From Rhododendron vialii (Eukaryota > Streptophyta > Magnoliopsida > Ericales > Ericaceae): a stretch of DNA of 64,000 nt. This document shows, one piece after another, positions 1 through 10,863 of this stretch. The notes beneath the pieces were generated by a model that ran no database searches, had not been told where the DNA came from, and worked only from the letters and a program-made list of their open reading frames with translations. Position 1 is the stretch's first letter, and every line of letters begins with the position of its first letter. The translations under genes were made by a program, and so were the position numbers. Location: NCBI RefSeq assembly GCF_030253575.1, contig NC_080559.1, positions 27,740,501 to 27,804,500 on the forward strand. The letters run 5' to 3'.

Positions 1-46
1 CGATCAAAGTCAACAAGCTAGATAAATGGTATTCATAAAGGATAGT

Positions 47-154
47 GATTTTGCCACACCCTTTTTTGATAATGCCACACCCTGCAAGTGTATTTTTTGG
101 TGCAAAAATACACTTGCAGGGTGTGGCATTATCAAAAAATGGTGTTGCAAAATC
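47..154. repeat. Near-perfect 108-bp fold-back (hairpin) sequence
   Basis: The stretch reads GATTTTGCCACACC from the left and pairs with GGTGTTGCAAAATC at the right. The inner 30 bases of each arm are exact complements, with a loop of about six bases around position 100, and the whole arm is about 51 bases with only a few mismatches. This looks like a short snap-back MITE. A young miRNA-like hairpin is possible but nothing else supports it. I see no clear target-site duplication. Confidence 0.75.
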
Positions 155-1080
155 ATTTCCCTTCATAAATGTTCAAAAAGATTACAAAAGTAGACTAGAT
201 CCTAAGATGACCAACACTCATGGTATCGGCCATGACGAATTCCCTAGATGCAAAAGAATGCAACGTGGGTTTGATTGGGAAAAAAATGGACCAGGTTCTA
301 GCTAAGTGTTGATTTGGTCATATTCTAGAGATGTCATGCTCACGAAAGTTGGAGAAAGCTTTGATGGGAACATTTGGGAGATCTCAGTTTGAAGCTTCAC
401 TGGAGACTTTTAGGTCCCTTTCCATAAACTTTTTAAAAAAATAAGTAGTTTATTTCACATTTTCAAACTTAAAAATAATATAAATGAAAAATAATTTTTT
501 AATTTTTTTTGCACCGTATTAAAGATCTTGACGAGATCTATTAAATAAGATCCATATTGGTAGAAAAATTATTTGGGTAAATACATTATTTTTTAGCTTG
601 AAATTGTCTTCTTAAAAAATAAATACTTATTTTACGTTTCGGAACGGGACTTTATGGGTTTTGAATGTTTTTGATGATTTGAGGGCTTGAGAATTGAACC
701 GTTCAACATCGTCCAGGGTGGGTGATTTAAACCACATACTGTATATTTTCCCATGTGCGTGACACGTAAATCGTGTAGTGCACTTCAATCATTAATACTA
801 TGGTATATGTTCGAAACACACCCAGGTGAATCTCAACTATTGCATTTTGAATTCGAGGTAGTTCCACTTATGAAATTGTCAAACTATAGGTTTTTTCCAC
901 ATCAATTACAGAGGAAAAACATATATTTCAAATTTCAAGAGTAAGATAATTTTTTCACTGTCTGTTAATTATTATAGATAATTTTTTCACTGTCTGTTAA
1001 TTATTATATTTCATTCTCTAGTTAATAATTTCCTTGATAGTGGAGCTCAATCAAAATAAACACACCAATGTAAACACTAA
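155..1080. other. AT-rich intergenic DNA
   Basis: No gene is supported here. The only structure I see is a tandem pair of about 32 bases (roughly 943-1006), each copy containing ATTTTTTCACTGTCTGTTAA. Short ORFs in this stretch have no recognisable domain. Confidence 0.5.
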
Positions 1081-2145
1081 GGCCATCCACAGTAAAATGG
1101 ATAACCAAAAGTTGACACATCAGCTTTTGATTATCCATTTAAGAGGTTGCTAAGTTTAACAATGTTGAGGTCCACAATGGTCACTTCTAGTCATAACTAA
1201 AATAAGGGATACACTACAATTTCACTCTCTCTCCCCTTGTGTTTTCCACCATTGATTATTTCCTTCCATTACACTTTTTTTGTGGCAAAAATATATCGAT
1301 TTTCTCCTTTAATTTTGGGAAAAAAATTGGTGACTTCCTTCCCTAATATTATGAATTTGAAAAAAAAATCATGTACTCAAAAAAAAAGAAGAGCAGATGT
1401 GTTCTTGAATTATTAAAAAAATGTAAGGTTCTTTATGTACTCAACCACAGGGAGAGAAACGAAAAAAGAATAAAATAAAAACAGAAAAAAAAGTGAAATA
1501 CCTTAATGCGGCAACAAATGTTTTCCACCATTGATCACTTCCCTCCATTACGGGTTTTTTTTGGCAAAAATATATCGATTTTCTCCCTTAATTTTGGAGA
1601 AAAAATTGGTGACTTCCTTCCCTCATATTATGAATTTGGAAAAAAAATCATTTACTAAAAAAAAAAAAAAACAGATGTGTTCTTGAATTTGTAAAAGAAT
1701 GCAAGGTTCTTCATGTACTCAACCACAAGGAGAGGAACGAAAAAGAATAAAATAAAAACGGAAAAAAAAGTGAAATACCTTAATCCGGTGACAATGAGTT
1801 GAATTGTAAATGATTGAAAGATATGAGCTTCACTTTTGGAGGGAAAGAAAAAAAAAGAGTTTGTGGCAGAAGAAAATGAGATATAGAGCAGGCGAAGAAA
1901 ATGAGAAAAAAATACCATTTGAAACATGCGTGTACATAAATTTTAGAACCAGTTAACTTATGTGGTGTGAGATCCACAAATTTTGATTATTGAAAAAGGT
2001 TGCTAGTTTTGGTTATTCAAAACCCAAAATTTGATTATTTCTAAGAATGTTGTTAAGTTTGATTATACTATTGTGAGCCATCTTTTACCCCAATATCATT
2101 AACTTTAAAAATAATTTGCTTTTGATTATGCCACTGTGGATGACC
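1081..2145. mobile_element. Non-autonomous PIF/Harbinger-like DNA transposon
   Basis: The left end begins GGCCATCCACAGT and the right end closes with ACTGTGGATGACC, an inverted repeat of 13 bases with one mismatch that continues imperfectly inward. The element is flanked by TAA on both sides (1078-1080 and 2146-2148). A three-base TAA/TTA duplication with GG-starting ends is the mark of PIF/Harbinger transposons. About 1.07 kb, no transposase frame, so it must be mobilised in trans. The interior holds a tandem duplication listed separately. Confidence 0.8.
1241..1797. repeat. 279-bp tandem duplication inside the Harbinger-like element
   Basis: The segment starting GTTTTCCACCATTGAT at 1241 recurs at 1520. 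Both copies run through the same order of blocks (ATATATCGATTTTCTCC, GGTGACTTCCTTCCCT, TGTACTCAACCACA) to AAATACCTTAAT. Copies differ at scattered bases and in homopolymer length, so the duplication is not recent. Confidence 0.8.
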
Positions 2146-4016
2146 TAAATTCATGCACTTTTAAGGAGTATTATCCAAAAAAAGGGGGTACAATTTGTAT
2201 CGGTATTTGCATTCCTTTCAAGAATAACAAGTTGACTTGGTTTCTTATTTTTTCTTCTTTGTTTATTTATTTATTTAATTTTTTCAAACTTGAAGGTTTC
2301 AAACAATATATAGAGCGATATATTTTTTTGATTGGCAATATATATCGCAATAATGGAGAACCCAAAGAATTCACGGCCAGAGCAACTAATAGTCTACACC
2401 GAATTAATATTTTTACACGTCCAAGTGTACACACACGTGTATGTGAGTCCCAATACTTGTACGAGTGTATACACTTGCCGGGTAAAAATAAGTATGGTCG
2501 TAGAATGATTGAATTTCTAAACTCTAGTGGGCCCTACAGTAGCATATAATGCTGAAGGCAATAAGGATCGAGTTGAGGTGAATGCAAACCCTTTTCCTCC
2601 TTTTCCTACTTAAATATTCTCCTCCCCGGCTAGAGTTGATAAACTAACCAAGTTACTGGAGTTTAAATTTGTGCTCCCTCGTTAAAAAGTTTGTTCGATA
2701 GCAATTTGTAACATAAACAAATCAAAGCTTGAATATTTTTTTAAACCTGTTAAGCAATTTCAAAACAAGATTGATATTCCTCGGTTCATTCAGCTTATGG
2801 CGTTTGACAAAGTTTATACAACTCGTGATCGACTAGATTAAAGCTTGTTTCAGATTAGTTTGCCCGGTAAAAAAGCCAAGCTTCCATGTAAATTGTACTA
2901 AGTTTTCTCACTAAAAAACACAGTGTGATGATCTATGGCAAAGAAAACAAACAAAAACACAATGTGATGATCTATGGCAGAAGGGGAAAAATAAGTAAAT
3001 AGACTAGTACGTGGCTGAAGCATACGAAGATAAAGATGTGCCTCTTCCCAAATGACACCTTTGTATCAACCATTGCAACTATTCGTTAAGTAACTTGTGT
3101 ACGTCTTTGCAACTAACTAATCCTGCGGGAAACAAGCGGACCGAAGCGCAACCCGAACCCGAGTATTATTATGTCTAAACTAATCACATAATCCAACAAA
3201 ATAGAGCCCTTAATGAACCGAGTCTGGAGTTGCTCGTGAGCAGCTTTGTTTGTCTGCAGCCCAACGTGCATTGCACGCACGATTCTGAAGACATTAATTT
3301 GTTTCCGAATCTGTCAGCGCACAAAAATCCATCCACGAAGCACTGTTCTCCTGTCTTGGTACGATCCAGGACTAAATTACTCCATACTTCGCCTTAGGAG
3401 GAAAGCTAAAAGAAAAATTACAGCCCCTTCCTAGGATTCTAGGAGACAGTAACGAATCCCATTTTAATGGATTGGCATGATTCATGAGGACGATGATGGA
3501 AATAGAGTAAAATAAATTATTCTCCTTTTATTATCAATTCCCCTGAATCATTTCCTCCTTGAAATAGGAAAAAGGAAAGGAAAATCATATTTTTGTTTCT
3601 CGTATCTTCATCAAAAGATCGATGTAGATAAAAATATATAGTACTATATGCTTTCTTACTTTTGACTTCATCAGCCACTTTGGGGAGCAGTCTTCCCTCA
3701 CCAATTAATTTTAACTTCCCCTATAGCTAATTCGTCATTTTGCAACTAAAATATATAAAGCCTCTTAAAGCCACATTATTAATCATCAGGCCACCACTTC
3801 TTTAAATAGAGAATGATTATATAATATGGAATCAAAATGGAAATGATTAAAAGAGAGTATCACTCATTCCAACTTTTCTAGCTAATTTATAGTACTACTA
3901 AAATATTGGGATTTTGGGGCAATCTCCAAAAAAAAAAAAAAAAAAAAAAACCCACTTGCAAACAGGTATTTATTTATGCCTTTCTATAGTTAGGAGTGCA
4001 TATGGTTTACACATTT
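2146..4016. other. Intergenic DNA, no gene recognised
   Basis: AT-rich with several short ORFs (the longest, 2136-2549 plus strand, is 137 codons) that show no domain, biased composition or splice context. A run of about 25 A lies near 3928-3950. I see no RNA gene. Confidence 0.45.
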
Positions 4017-5119
4017 CACTACAAGAAAAATAAAAATTGGTGATGAAAAAGTGGCGACGAAATTTAATTTTATCACTAAATGAGTATATTTGGCGACGAA
4101 AAAATAAATTCGTCACCGTTTTGACAACTTCCGTGACGAAATAATTTTGTCACCAATTATACCTGTTTAGCGACGAAAAAAATATTTTCGTCACCAAAAG
4201 TACCCATTTGGAGACGAAATACATTTTTCGTCACCAAAAGCTTAAAAAAAGGTGACGAAATTATTTTTTGTCGCCAAAGATAATCATTTGGTGACAAAAA
4301 AAAAATTTCGTCACTAAATGAGACCAATTTAGTAACGAAATATTTTTTTTGTCACCAAATGCTTAACTTTGGTGACGAAAAATAATTTCGTCATCATTTT
4401 AACGCTTTCAGCGACGAAAAATATATTTCGTCATCAAATGGGTACCTTTCGTGACGAAATTTATGAATTGCGCTTTGTCACTAAATGTATTTCGAACATA
4501 ACTCTTTACTAAAAACTCCGATTGAGATAATTCAAATTGGGTTTGAACAATAATTCAATTGCCTACAACTTTCATGTTTATCAAAATTACTAATTTTAAT
4601 GTTTAAAGGTTCAAAATTACATTTGAAATATATTTTTATGTTAAACATATATGTTATATATTAGATATTTCAAATATTTAATGTGTGTGGTGCAGTTGGT
4701 TAGAGCTTGCGCGAAAAACTCAAGAGACTTGGGTACGAAACCCAACAAGAGTAAGAAAGAAGGAATTTTTTCCCATATGAAAATGTCTTTTGCAACGAAA
4801 ATTTTCGTCACCGATGAGACTCATCAGTGACGAATTTTTTCGTTGCCAAAAAGAATAATTTATGACAAAAAATTTCGTCGTCAAAAAACACAATAAGTGA
4901 GGAAAAAAATTTCGTCACCAATTATTCACTTTTTGATGACGAAATATTTCGTCATCAAAAGGCACTATAGGTGACGAAAAATAGATTTCGTCACCAGGTA
5001 GGAATCCTCGACAACCTTTAGTCGACAAATTTTTTTTCGTCATCTATATTATTTGTGACGAAAAACAAGCAATTTGTGACGATATTCATTCGTCACCCAA
5101 TGCAATTTTTCTTGTAGTG
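4017..5119. mobile_element. Non-autonomous CACTA (En/Spm-type) transposon
   Basis: The left end is CACTACAAGAAAAAT and the right end is its complement ATTTTTCTTGTAGTG. The element is flanked by TTT at 4014-4016 and 5120-5122, the three-base duplication expected of CACTA elements. Both subterminal regions carry many copies, in both orientations, of a motif close to GGTGACGAAA, the kind of repeated transposase-binding site these elements have. At 1103 bp there is no transposase frame. The middle holds a tRNA-like sequence (4682-4752). Confidence 0.92.
4682..4752 (+). repeat. tRNA-like (SINE head-like) sequence inside the CACTA element
   Basis: The sequence has a Pol III A-box-like GGTGCAGTTGGTTAGAGC followed about 30 bases on by a B-box-like GGGTACGAAACCC. 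A close relative at 50936-51006 has the more canonical GGGTTCGAAACCC. The ends do not form an acceptor stem, so this is not a working tRNA; a tRNA-derived SINE head is the better reading. Similarity between the two copies stops soon after the B box. Confidence 0.55.
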
Positions 5120-5493
5120 TTTATACTGTAGTTGTTACGTGTATTGTGGTGAAATGTTACGTCTTTTATGGTGAAATATTTTGTCTCTTTGTGTTTCAAA
5201 ATGTTACATCTATTTTTGTGGCGAAGTATGAATATGCCTCTTTGTGATTAAGGACAAGTAAGATCATTGTCATATCATTGTGGTCATAAACTCAGTTCAA
5301 AATTTCTGAAAGCTCATCAACTTATAAAGAGAAACACAGGACATGCAATATCACAAGGGATGTCACAAACGATCATAAGTACTCAGATTCGGATTCGTTT
5401 CACACAACATAATACTAGAACTCGAGTAATTATTCAATAGTCCGAGAGTATAGCCACGTGATACTCCCATACCACTTCCTCTTTGGGTACGTA

Positions 5494-5518
5494 GATATAT
5501 ATATATATATATATATAT
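5494..5518. repeat. (TA)n microsatellite
   Basis: An uninterrupted AT dinucleotide run 3' of the AP2/ERF gene. The surrounding 5120-5690 is gene-free flank of that gene. Confidence 0.9.
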
Positions 5519-5690
5519 GTTTCTGATTAAATAATGACCATAGATATATGATCTCATTAAGCAGCCAATTATCAGCTAGTACTACTTTATACACTAAAAG
5601 CTAAAAATAAGAAAACCTAGTACTAGCCACAGTCCCACACAATTCTAGTACCATAACATGACTACGTACGTAACTATTTGCTTCAACTAT

Positions 5691-6299
5691 TTATGGCCGC
5701 GGATAACTCCATAGCCTTTCTCCATCTGAATTGCCCGCGGATTCCTCCGTCGACGGCCACTCTGTCCTCGGCGGGCTTAGCAGCATTCCCTCCGCCATCT
5801 CCGCCATCAAATTTGGCATGTCGAAAATCTCCTCCTCGTCAAAAAACTCTTGCCCGCAGCCCGACGACGTGCCACCCTCTTGACACGTGTCCTCACTTCC
5901 GGACCTTGTTTGCATTGATAAATGTTGTCTGGCTGCCGCAGCAGCGGCAGCGGCGTCGCGTATATCACTCGCGGATGAAGAAGCCGGAATGGGATACCAA
6001 AGCGCTGATTCGGGGAAGTTTAGGGTGGCAGCGGGGCCTTTTAAGGCAAGCGCTGCCACGTCATATGCAGCCGCCGCCGTTTCGGGTGTCGGGTACGTAC
6101 CGAGCCAAATCCGAGTGGTCTTACGTGGCTCGCGTATCTCCGACACCCATTTTCCATTCCGGCACCGGATTCCTCGAAAAACCAGATGCTTGCCGGACAT
6201 CCTGCTGCGTTCCCGCGGCGAGGGAGAGGTGGTTGTGGGTGGTTGAACCTCTTTAGGTGGTGGTCGGTCACTTGGGCGCACGTTAGCGGGATTAGCCAT
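5691..6299 (-). CDS. AP2/ERF transcription factor, DREB-type (ERF024-027-like)
   Basis: Single-exon gene for a 202-residue nuclear DNA-binding protein. One AP2 domain occupies about residues 41-97, beginning [20 protein letters not shown] and including the WLG core (65-67) and the [14 protein letters not shown] helix. Valine in WVSEIRE fits the DREB side of the family, which binds DRE/CRT-type (CCGAC) promoter elements. Downstream are an alanine run, an acidic [18 protein letters not shown] motif and a final LWSY. The [12 protein letters not shown] and LWSY motifs are typical of DREB group III members such as ERF024-ERF027, where the C-terminus activates transcription. Lack of introns and length fit this group. 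The start at 6299 is the first ATG of the frame. Family assignment is firm; the exact orthologue and stress role are inference. Confidence 0.95.
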   Translation of the reverse strand: MANPANVRPSDRPPPKEVQPPTTTSPSPRERSRMSGKHLVFRGIRCRNGKWVSEIREPRKTTRIWLGTYPTPETAAAAYDVAALALKGPAATLNFPESALWYPIPASSSASDIRDAAAAAAAARQHLSMQTRSGSEDTCQEGGTSSGCGQEFFDEEEIFDMPNLMAEMAEGMLLSPPRTEWPSTEESAGNSDGERLWSYPRP

Positions 6300-6590
6300 G
6301 CATAAATAGGGGGGGAATTAGACGATGAGTTCGATTACCTGTACTTTGATTTTGGAAAGAGGTTTCATGGGATTGATGGGCTTTTTAAGGGGAGAGAAAC
6401 AAAGCCTGTGGCGACAGCGTGGGTAATTCGTGGGCCTCAGTCATTATGTTAAGAAACCTTATAGTAATAGGGTATATTAGTGGATGAGATGAGGCCGTGA
6501 GTGCGCACACGTTTTAGGCGCAAGCTAGCAATTAGCTGTTACCCACTTGTCAACCACGTTGATCGATCTCATGTTACTTTGGTCTAGGTC

Positions 6591-6821
6591 TAGGGTCATA
6601 AACCAACCCAGCAGCTCACGAGCTCGATTCGATTTGGCTCGTTTAGACTCCGCTCGTTTACCAAATGAGCCGAGTAGAACTTGGTTTGTTTGACAAAAAC
6701 TCGATTCGTTTGCTAGATTAAAGAGCCTCGTTTAGTAAATGAGTAAGCTCGACTCGTTAAGGGCTTTAATAGTTAAGGCTTAAGCTGAAGTTCAACAAAG
6801 CTCGGTTCGTTTACAACCCTA
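6591..6821. mobile_element. Short hAT-like TIR element (GGCTCG-rich)
   Basis: Ends are TAGGGTCATAAACCAAC on the left and, on the opposite strand at the right, TAGGGTTGTAAACGAAC. Eight-base flanks TCTAGGTC (6583-6590) and TTTAGGTC (6822-6829) match at 7 of 8 positions, consistent with an old hAT-type duplication. The interior is rich in GGCTCGTTT/GAGCTCGATTCG words shared with the larger element at 16851-17494. No coding capacity. Confidence 0.65.
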
Positions 6822-7282
6822 TTTAGGTCACAATAATAGTTTGCTTATGTTTATGTTTTTTTAGTCGAATGTCTAGGCTATCTAACTTTCGCGCACGCAC
6901 CTTCATTGCTCTCAAAGTCTTGAAACCAATGAACATGCAAACCCTCCAATGATTTTAAAGTTTAACCTCCGTATAATTCGAATATACGACTTTATAAACA
7001 AGAAATACTTATTACTTTTTCATAATTACTTGATCAAAAGTTTTTACTGTACTTCTTTGGCAGATGATTGCAAGCGACATATTTTCCACGTGTCAAAATC
7101 CTATGCAAAAACCCAAGGCCTTATGGATGGGTAATCATCATTCAAAAGATTCATGTTATGTCAATCATTTCATGACGTATGATTAAAAAAAAAGAATCAT
7201 TTCATGTGACCGTAAAATATTCAATCAAAAAGTCATTTACCAAACTTGCAACAAGTACTTCTTTTGCTTGATTGGTTCCCTA

Positions 7283-8855
7283 GAAAGCAGTGATGCTTTC
7301 AGTTGGTGTTTTTTCTTTCTTGGGTGTTTTTTGTAAAAATTTTGCTCCATCTCCTCCCTTCTCTCTCCTCCATCCCCGCCCAAACCATCTCTCCAAAATC
7401 CAAACCCGACCTACCACCACTGACGCATCCCGTCCCCACCACCACCGACAGAGCACCACAAACGCACGATCACCGCCAACGGTCATTCTCACTTGGTTTT
7501 GATCCATGAATAGGAGCGCCTTCAACTTTGCTCGTATGGATCTGGAATTTCGAAGCCCTAATTTTGTTGCTTCTCTTTTCTTTGTCTACACTGTGTTGTA
7601 CCACCGCCACCATCGGACTCCACCAGTCATCGATCCCTCCTCTCCCACAGGTTTCACAAAGATGATGAGAGCTGATGTTAGAGCACTCTCAGCCTCTCAC
7701 TCAAGAAACCAGAAGATCACACCAACATCCATTGGAGATTACCCATCTGGGTTTAGACCCATTAGAGTTGCAGACCAAAGCTCTGGTTTAATTGGAAGCA
7801 CTGAAGAGCAAGAAACAGCAGAAATCAAGGCAGAGCTTTAAGAGGCAATGCAAGGTAAACCCACATCAATAATTTTCCAAATTTGTGAGTTTTTTTTATT
7901 CAAGGGCTCAAAATGGTTTGTCTTTGAAAATGTATGAAAAAAGGCAAAAACAGAGGTATATTTGGTGTTCCATCTGCAACTAGAGACAAGGAATCCAACT
8001 CCGGAGCCTACCCTGTTTCTAGAGAAGGTGAAATCAGTGGTATGTTGAAGTTTTTGAATTTGATACTATTAAAATTGAAAGTTGAAAAGTCTGTAAATAA
8101 TTGGTTTCTTTTGTTTTTTCTCTTAAAAGTTTGTTCTGAATTTGTCCTCTTAAAAATTTGTGCTGAATTTGTCTCGTGAAAAATGCAAAGGGATGCAATG
8201 AAGGAGTCTCACATCCCCGATTTTCTTTCCTCGGTAGTAACACGCTTTCGATTGTTTGCGTGGCTGTTCCATGATTTGGTAAGCATACGCTTATAACTAG
8301 CTGCCATTAAATTCCCATTGCTTTGCAGCTAAACGCACTGCAATTCAGAAGAATGTATTTTCAAGAGTTCTGTGCAGCTGCATTAAGTGTATATTCATAT
8401 TGTCGTTGATGAGGAACTTGCATCGGTAGTTTGGACCCCCTGCAATTTGATTTTACTCAAGTCTAGGCTCATGATTCTTATGCTGATGCTTCAACTTCAC
8501 ACGGAATTTGCACATTCATATTGTGCTATGCTCGAAGCCGGTCACCAAATTACAGTTATTGTGCCTGGTTGGACGGGAAGCTTTTTATTGATGGAGTGTC
8601 ATTTTTGTGCTGTTCATTCTGTTTTTCATGTTTGCGATTGCATACGCGTTGGTTTCTGTCAGAAGTATAATGAAAGTTCCTTTTCGTTTGGCCATTTGTT
8701 TCACCAGAAATTACTAAGATAGAGAGAAGGGAAAAATAATGCTAGTTGTTGCATTTGGAAGTGAATACAATTCCAATAGTACGTCTTTTTATGACATTCT
8801 ATAACATAAAGCACAACGAACACTCAACTAAAAAGCATGTTTATCATTTGTGCAG
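7283..8855. other. Unassigned region starting with a repeat shared with 9429-9472
   Basis: Positions 7283-7331 and 9429-9472 share GAAAGCAGTRATGCTTTCAG (itself a small hairpin) followed by a GGTGYTYTTTCTTGGGTGTTTTTT-like block in the same orientation. Between them lie a 111-codon ORF (7506-7841), a 111-codon ORF (8387-8722) and a glycine-rich exon (8856-9136). I recognise no domain in the two ORFs. Pyrimidine-rich stretches and GT/AG-like borders suggest a decayed or captured gene, but I cannot build a coherent model. Confidence 0.4.
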
Positions 8856-9136
8856 CCGAGCAGACAAACAATGGGGTAGAAGACGCCTAGTATGGTGGTG
8901 GAGGGTACAATGGCTGCGGATATGGAGGAGGCCCAGGCGGAGGAGGAGGCCCGGGCGGAGGAGGAGGGGGATGCCGTTATAGATGTTGCGATCGTGGTTA
9001 TTACGGAAGGTGCAGGAGGTGCTGCTCCTACGAAGAGGCCGGGGAAAAAGGAAACTCTGATCAGGAAATTCTGATCAGAGCCAATGCCTCCGATCCGGAA
9101 GCTTTATCTATGATGATTGTGCAATGTTGCTTTTGA
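8856..9136 (+). pseudogene. Glycine-rich protein (GRP3-like) second exon, disabled
   Basis: After a good acceptor (TTTATCATTTGTGCAG) the frame reads AEQTNNGVEDA, then a TAG stop at 8888-8890, then YGGGGYNGCGYGGGPGGGG and a cysteine-rich tail CRYRCCDRGYYGRCRRCCSY. The tail order (CR-x-x-CC...GYYG-C-x-x-CCSY) matches the C-terminus of secreted plant glycine-rich proteins of the GRP3/nodulin-like class. The stop before the glycine block and a tail that runs about 29 codons past the usual end (to TGA at 9134-9136) indicate a pseudogene. No signal-peptide exon is visible upstream. An overlapping acidic 60-codon frame here is a shadow. Confidence 0.65.
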
Positions 9137-9188
9137 AGGAGTCATGAATAAAAGCATGAGCGGAGGTGATCCCATCAAGCCTTTTTCA

Positions 9189-9410
9189 CAAAAAATCCAC
9201 ATTGATTGCACGTATTGACCGCTTAGCTTACTGCACGCTTATGTTACGCGGTGGGCCCCACCCTTTTAAAAAAAAAACAGGCTAAAAATAATTCCCATAT
9301 TCAAAATTCCATTCAACTGGTGCGGGTTCTAGGAGAGAGAGAAGGGACGGCCAAGTAGACGTGCAGTAGGCTAAGCGGTCAATATATGTGCTGTCAGTGT
9401 AGACTTTTTG
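9189..9410. mobile_element. Inverted-repeat MITE
   Basis: The left arm containing ATTGACCGCTTAGCTTACTG is mirrored at the right by CAGTAGGCTAAGCGGTCAAT, and similarity continues outward to CAAAAAATCCACA / TGTAGACTTTTTG. About 222 bp with no ORF. I cannot fix the exact ends or a duplication, so the family is open. Confidence 0.6.
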
Positions 9411-9428
9411 GTACCAAGATTGCTACTG

Positions 9429-9472
9429 GAAAGCAGTAATGCTTTCAGGCGGTGCTCTTTCTTGGGTGTTTT
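9429..9472. repeat. Second copy of the 7283-7331 direct repeat
   Basis: Carries GAAAGCAGTAATGCTTTCAG followed by GGCGGTGCTCTTTCTTGGG, matching the block that starts the unassigned region about 2.1 kb upstream. The paired copies may bracket a duplicated or mobilised segment. Confidence 0.6.
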
Positions 9473-9874
9473 TTTCCTCCTCGTTATTAGATATTTAATG
9501 AGATTTGAAACCAGTTAAACGCATGCAAGTTTATGGTGTCTAGTACTAAGCTACCACCTAACTTACTTTTTGAGTCCTTTGCTTATGGAGGACGTCGCGT
9601 CCAATTTCCTGTAATTTCTTTTCCCTAATGTTTCGGTGTTTCAAGCGATTGATTGACTTTCTTTCTGTGCTACTCCTATCTTTTTCTGCATCAAAGATTA
9701 GGTTCATCATCCGTTTGGAAGATATCAATTAGTAGAACTTTTCGTTAATGTAAATTATTTTGAAGAATATTTACGAGAATATGCTGCTCCCTCCGTTCCT
9801 AAATAATAATCCGTTGTGCAAAGCCGTGCAACTTTTAGATAAATAAATACTTTCATACTAGATAATTTCTTAAA

Positions 9875-10240
9875 CGGGGCGGTTCAAAGGACACCTAACA
9901 AAATACCTCAAATCTCAATCTCATAGTTTCCGATCAAATTTTTATGATTCAAACCGTTCAATGTATGCAATATGTGATTTTAAAGGTGCCCGTGAGAAAT
10001 TAACAAAAAATATGACCGGAAAGTGCTTGTTTTGTATAGTTTTTAATTGAATCGTTTATTAAATCTGAGCTAAAAACTGCTCAGATCAATCCCCTCCTGA
10101 TCAATTTTTTTGCTGATTTCTCGCAGGTATTCTTAAAATCACGTTCTGATCACATTCAGCGGCTTGGATCTTCAAAATTTGATCGGAAACTATGAGGTAT
10201 TTTTCTAGGTGTCTAATTAGTTGTTTCCGGAGCCGCCCCG
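9875..10240. mobile_element. Mutator-like MITE with perfect 9-bp duplication, copy 1
   Basis: Ends are CGGGGCGG and CCGCCCCG, continuing inward as a long inverted repeat (CATAGTTTCCGATCAAATTT on the left, complement near 10170-10195). The element is flanked by TTTCTTAAA at 9866-9874 and 10241-10249. A nine-base duplication is the signature of Mutator-like elements. Length 366 bp, no ORF. A second copy of the family is at 54169-54528. Confidence 0.88.
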
Positions 10241-10257
10241 TTTCTTAAATTTAGAAA

Positions 10258-10402
10258 AGTGATTTTGGCACTTCATTTTTTGTCTTTTTTATGTAAAATT
10301 ATCAAATTATCCTTTCTTTTGTTAGTGTTTATTTACTTTCAAGGATAATTTGGTAATTTTGAAAAAAAAAAAGACAAAAAAGTAGAGTGTCAAAATCAAT
10401 TT
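10258..10402. repeat. Fold-back repeat upstream of the TraB gene
   Basis: The left arm (GTGATTTTGGCACTTCATTT ... AAATTATCCT) pairs with the right arm (AGGATAATTTGG ... GAGTGTCAAAATCA) over most of its length. About 145 bp. Its GATTTTG/CAAAATC ends resemble those of the hairpin at 47-154, which may mean one MITE family. Confidence 0.6.
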
Positions 10403-10863
10403 TTTAAATTTTGTTGACACAACTCAAGAAAATCCTAATCTACACTGTCGGGGGAAGGTGGCCAGGTGGGTGGAGGTGGGGTTTGAATCATTACCAAACG
10501 AAGAGTCCATTGTTACACTACAAACGAGTAATTATTTAATAGTTCGGAAGTATTGTCATGTGGTATTTCAGATTATTTTAAAATCGTATTTTTTTTTGTG
10601 TTCATACATTTAGTGATAGATCTCATAAAAGTGTGCAGTTATAAAGTGATCCAAAATATCACGTGACAGTACTCCCGAACTATTGAAAATTTTTTTTTTA
10701 AACAAAGATGATAAGAGGACGGGTTGAGCTCCTTTTAATCTCAAAGTTAAAAGCGTTTTACTGCTGAAATTATAATCGCCCAAACTACCTACCGCGAGTC
10801 CGCGACCTTCCATCCTCCTATCAACGAATCAGTTCCTCTCCTCCCCTCCCTCTCATCTCATCC

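Noticed and set aside
2136-2549. 137-codon ORF as a gene
   Set aside because: It begins at the edge of the Harbinger-like element, has AT-driven composition and no recognisable domain or splice context.
4040-5100. CRISPR-like array
   Set aside because: The repeated GGTGACGAAA words are short, vary and occur in both orientations; they are CACTA subterminal repeats in a plant nuclear genome.
5678-6256. 192-codon plus-strand ORF opposite the AP2/ERF gene
   Set aside because: Shadow of a GC-rich coding exon; no domain, while the minus strand encodes a complete AP2 protein.
8892-9074. 60-codon acidic ORF
   Set aside because: Out-of-frame reading of a glycine-rich coding block whose correct frame gives the GRP tail.
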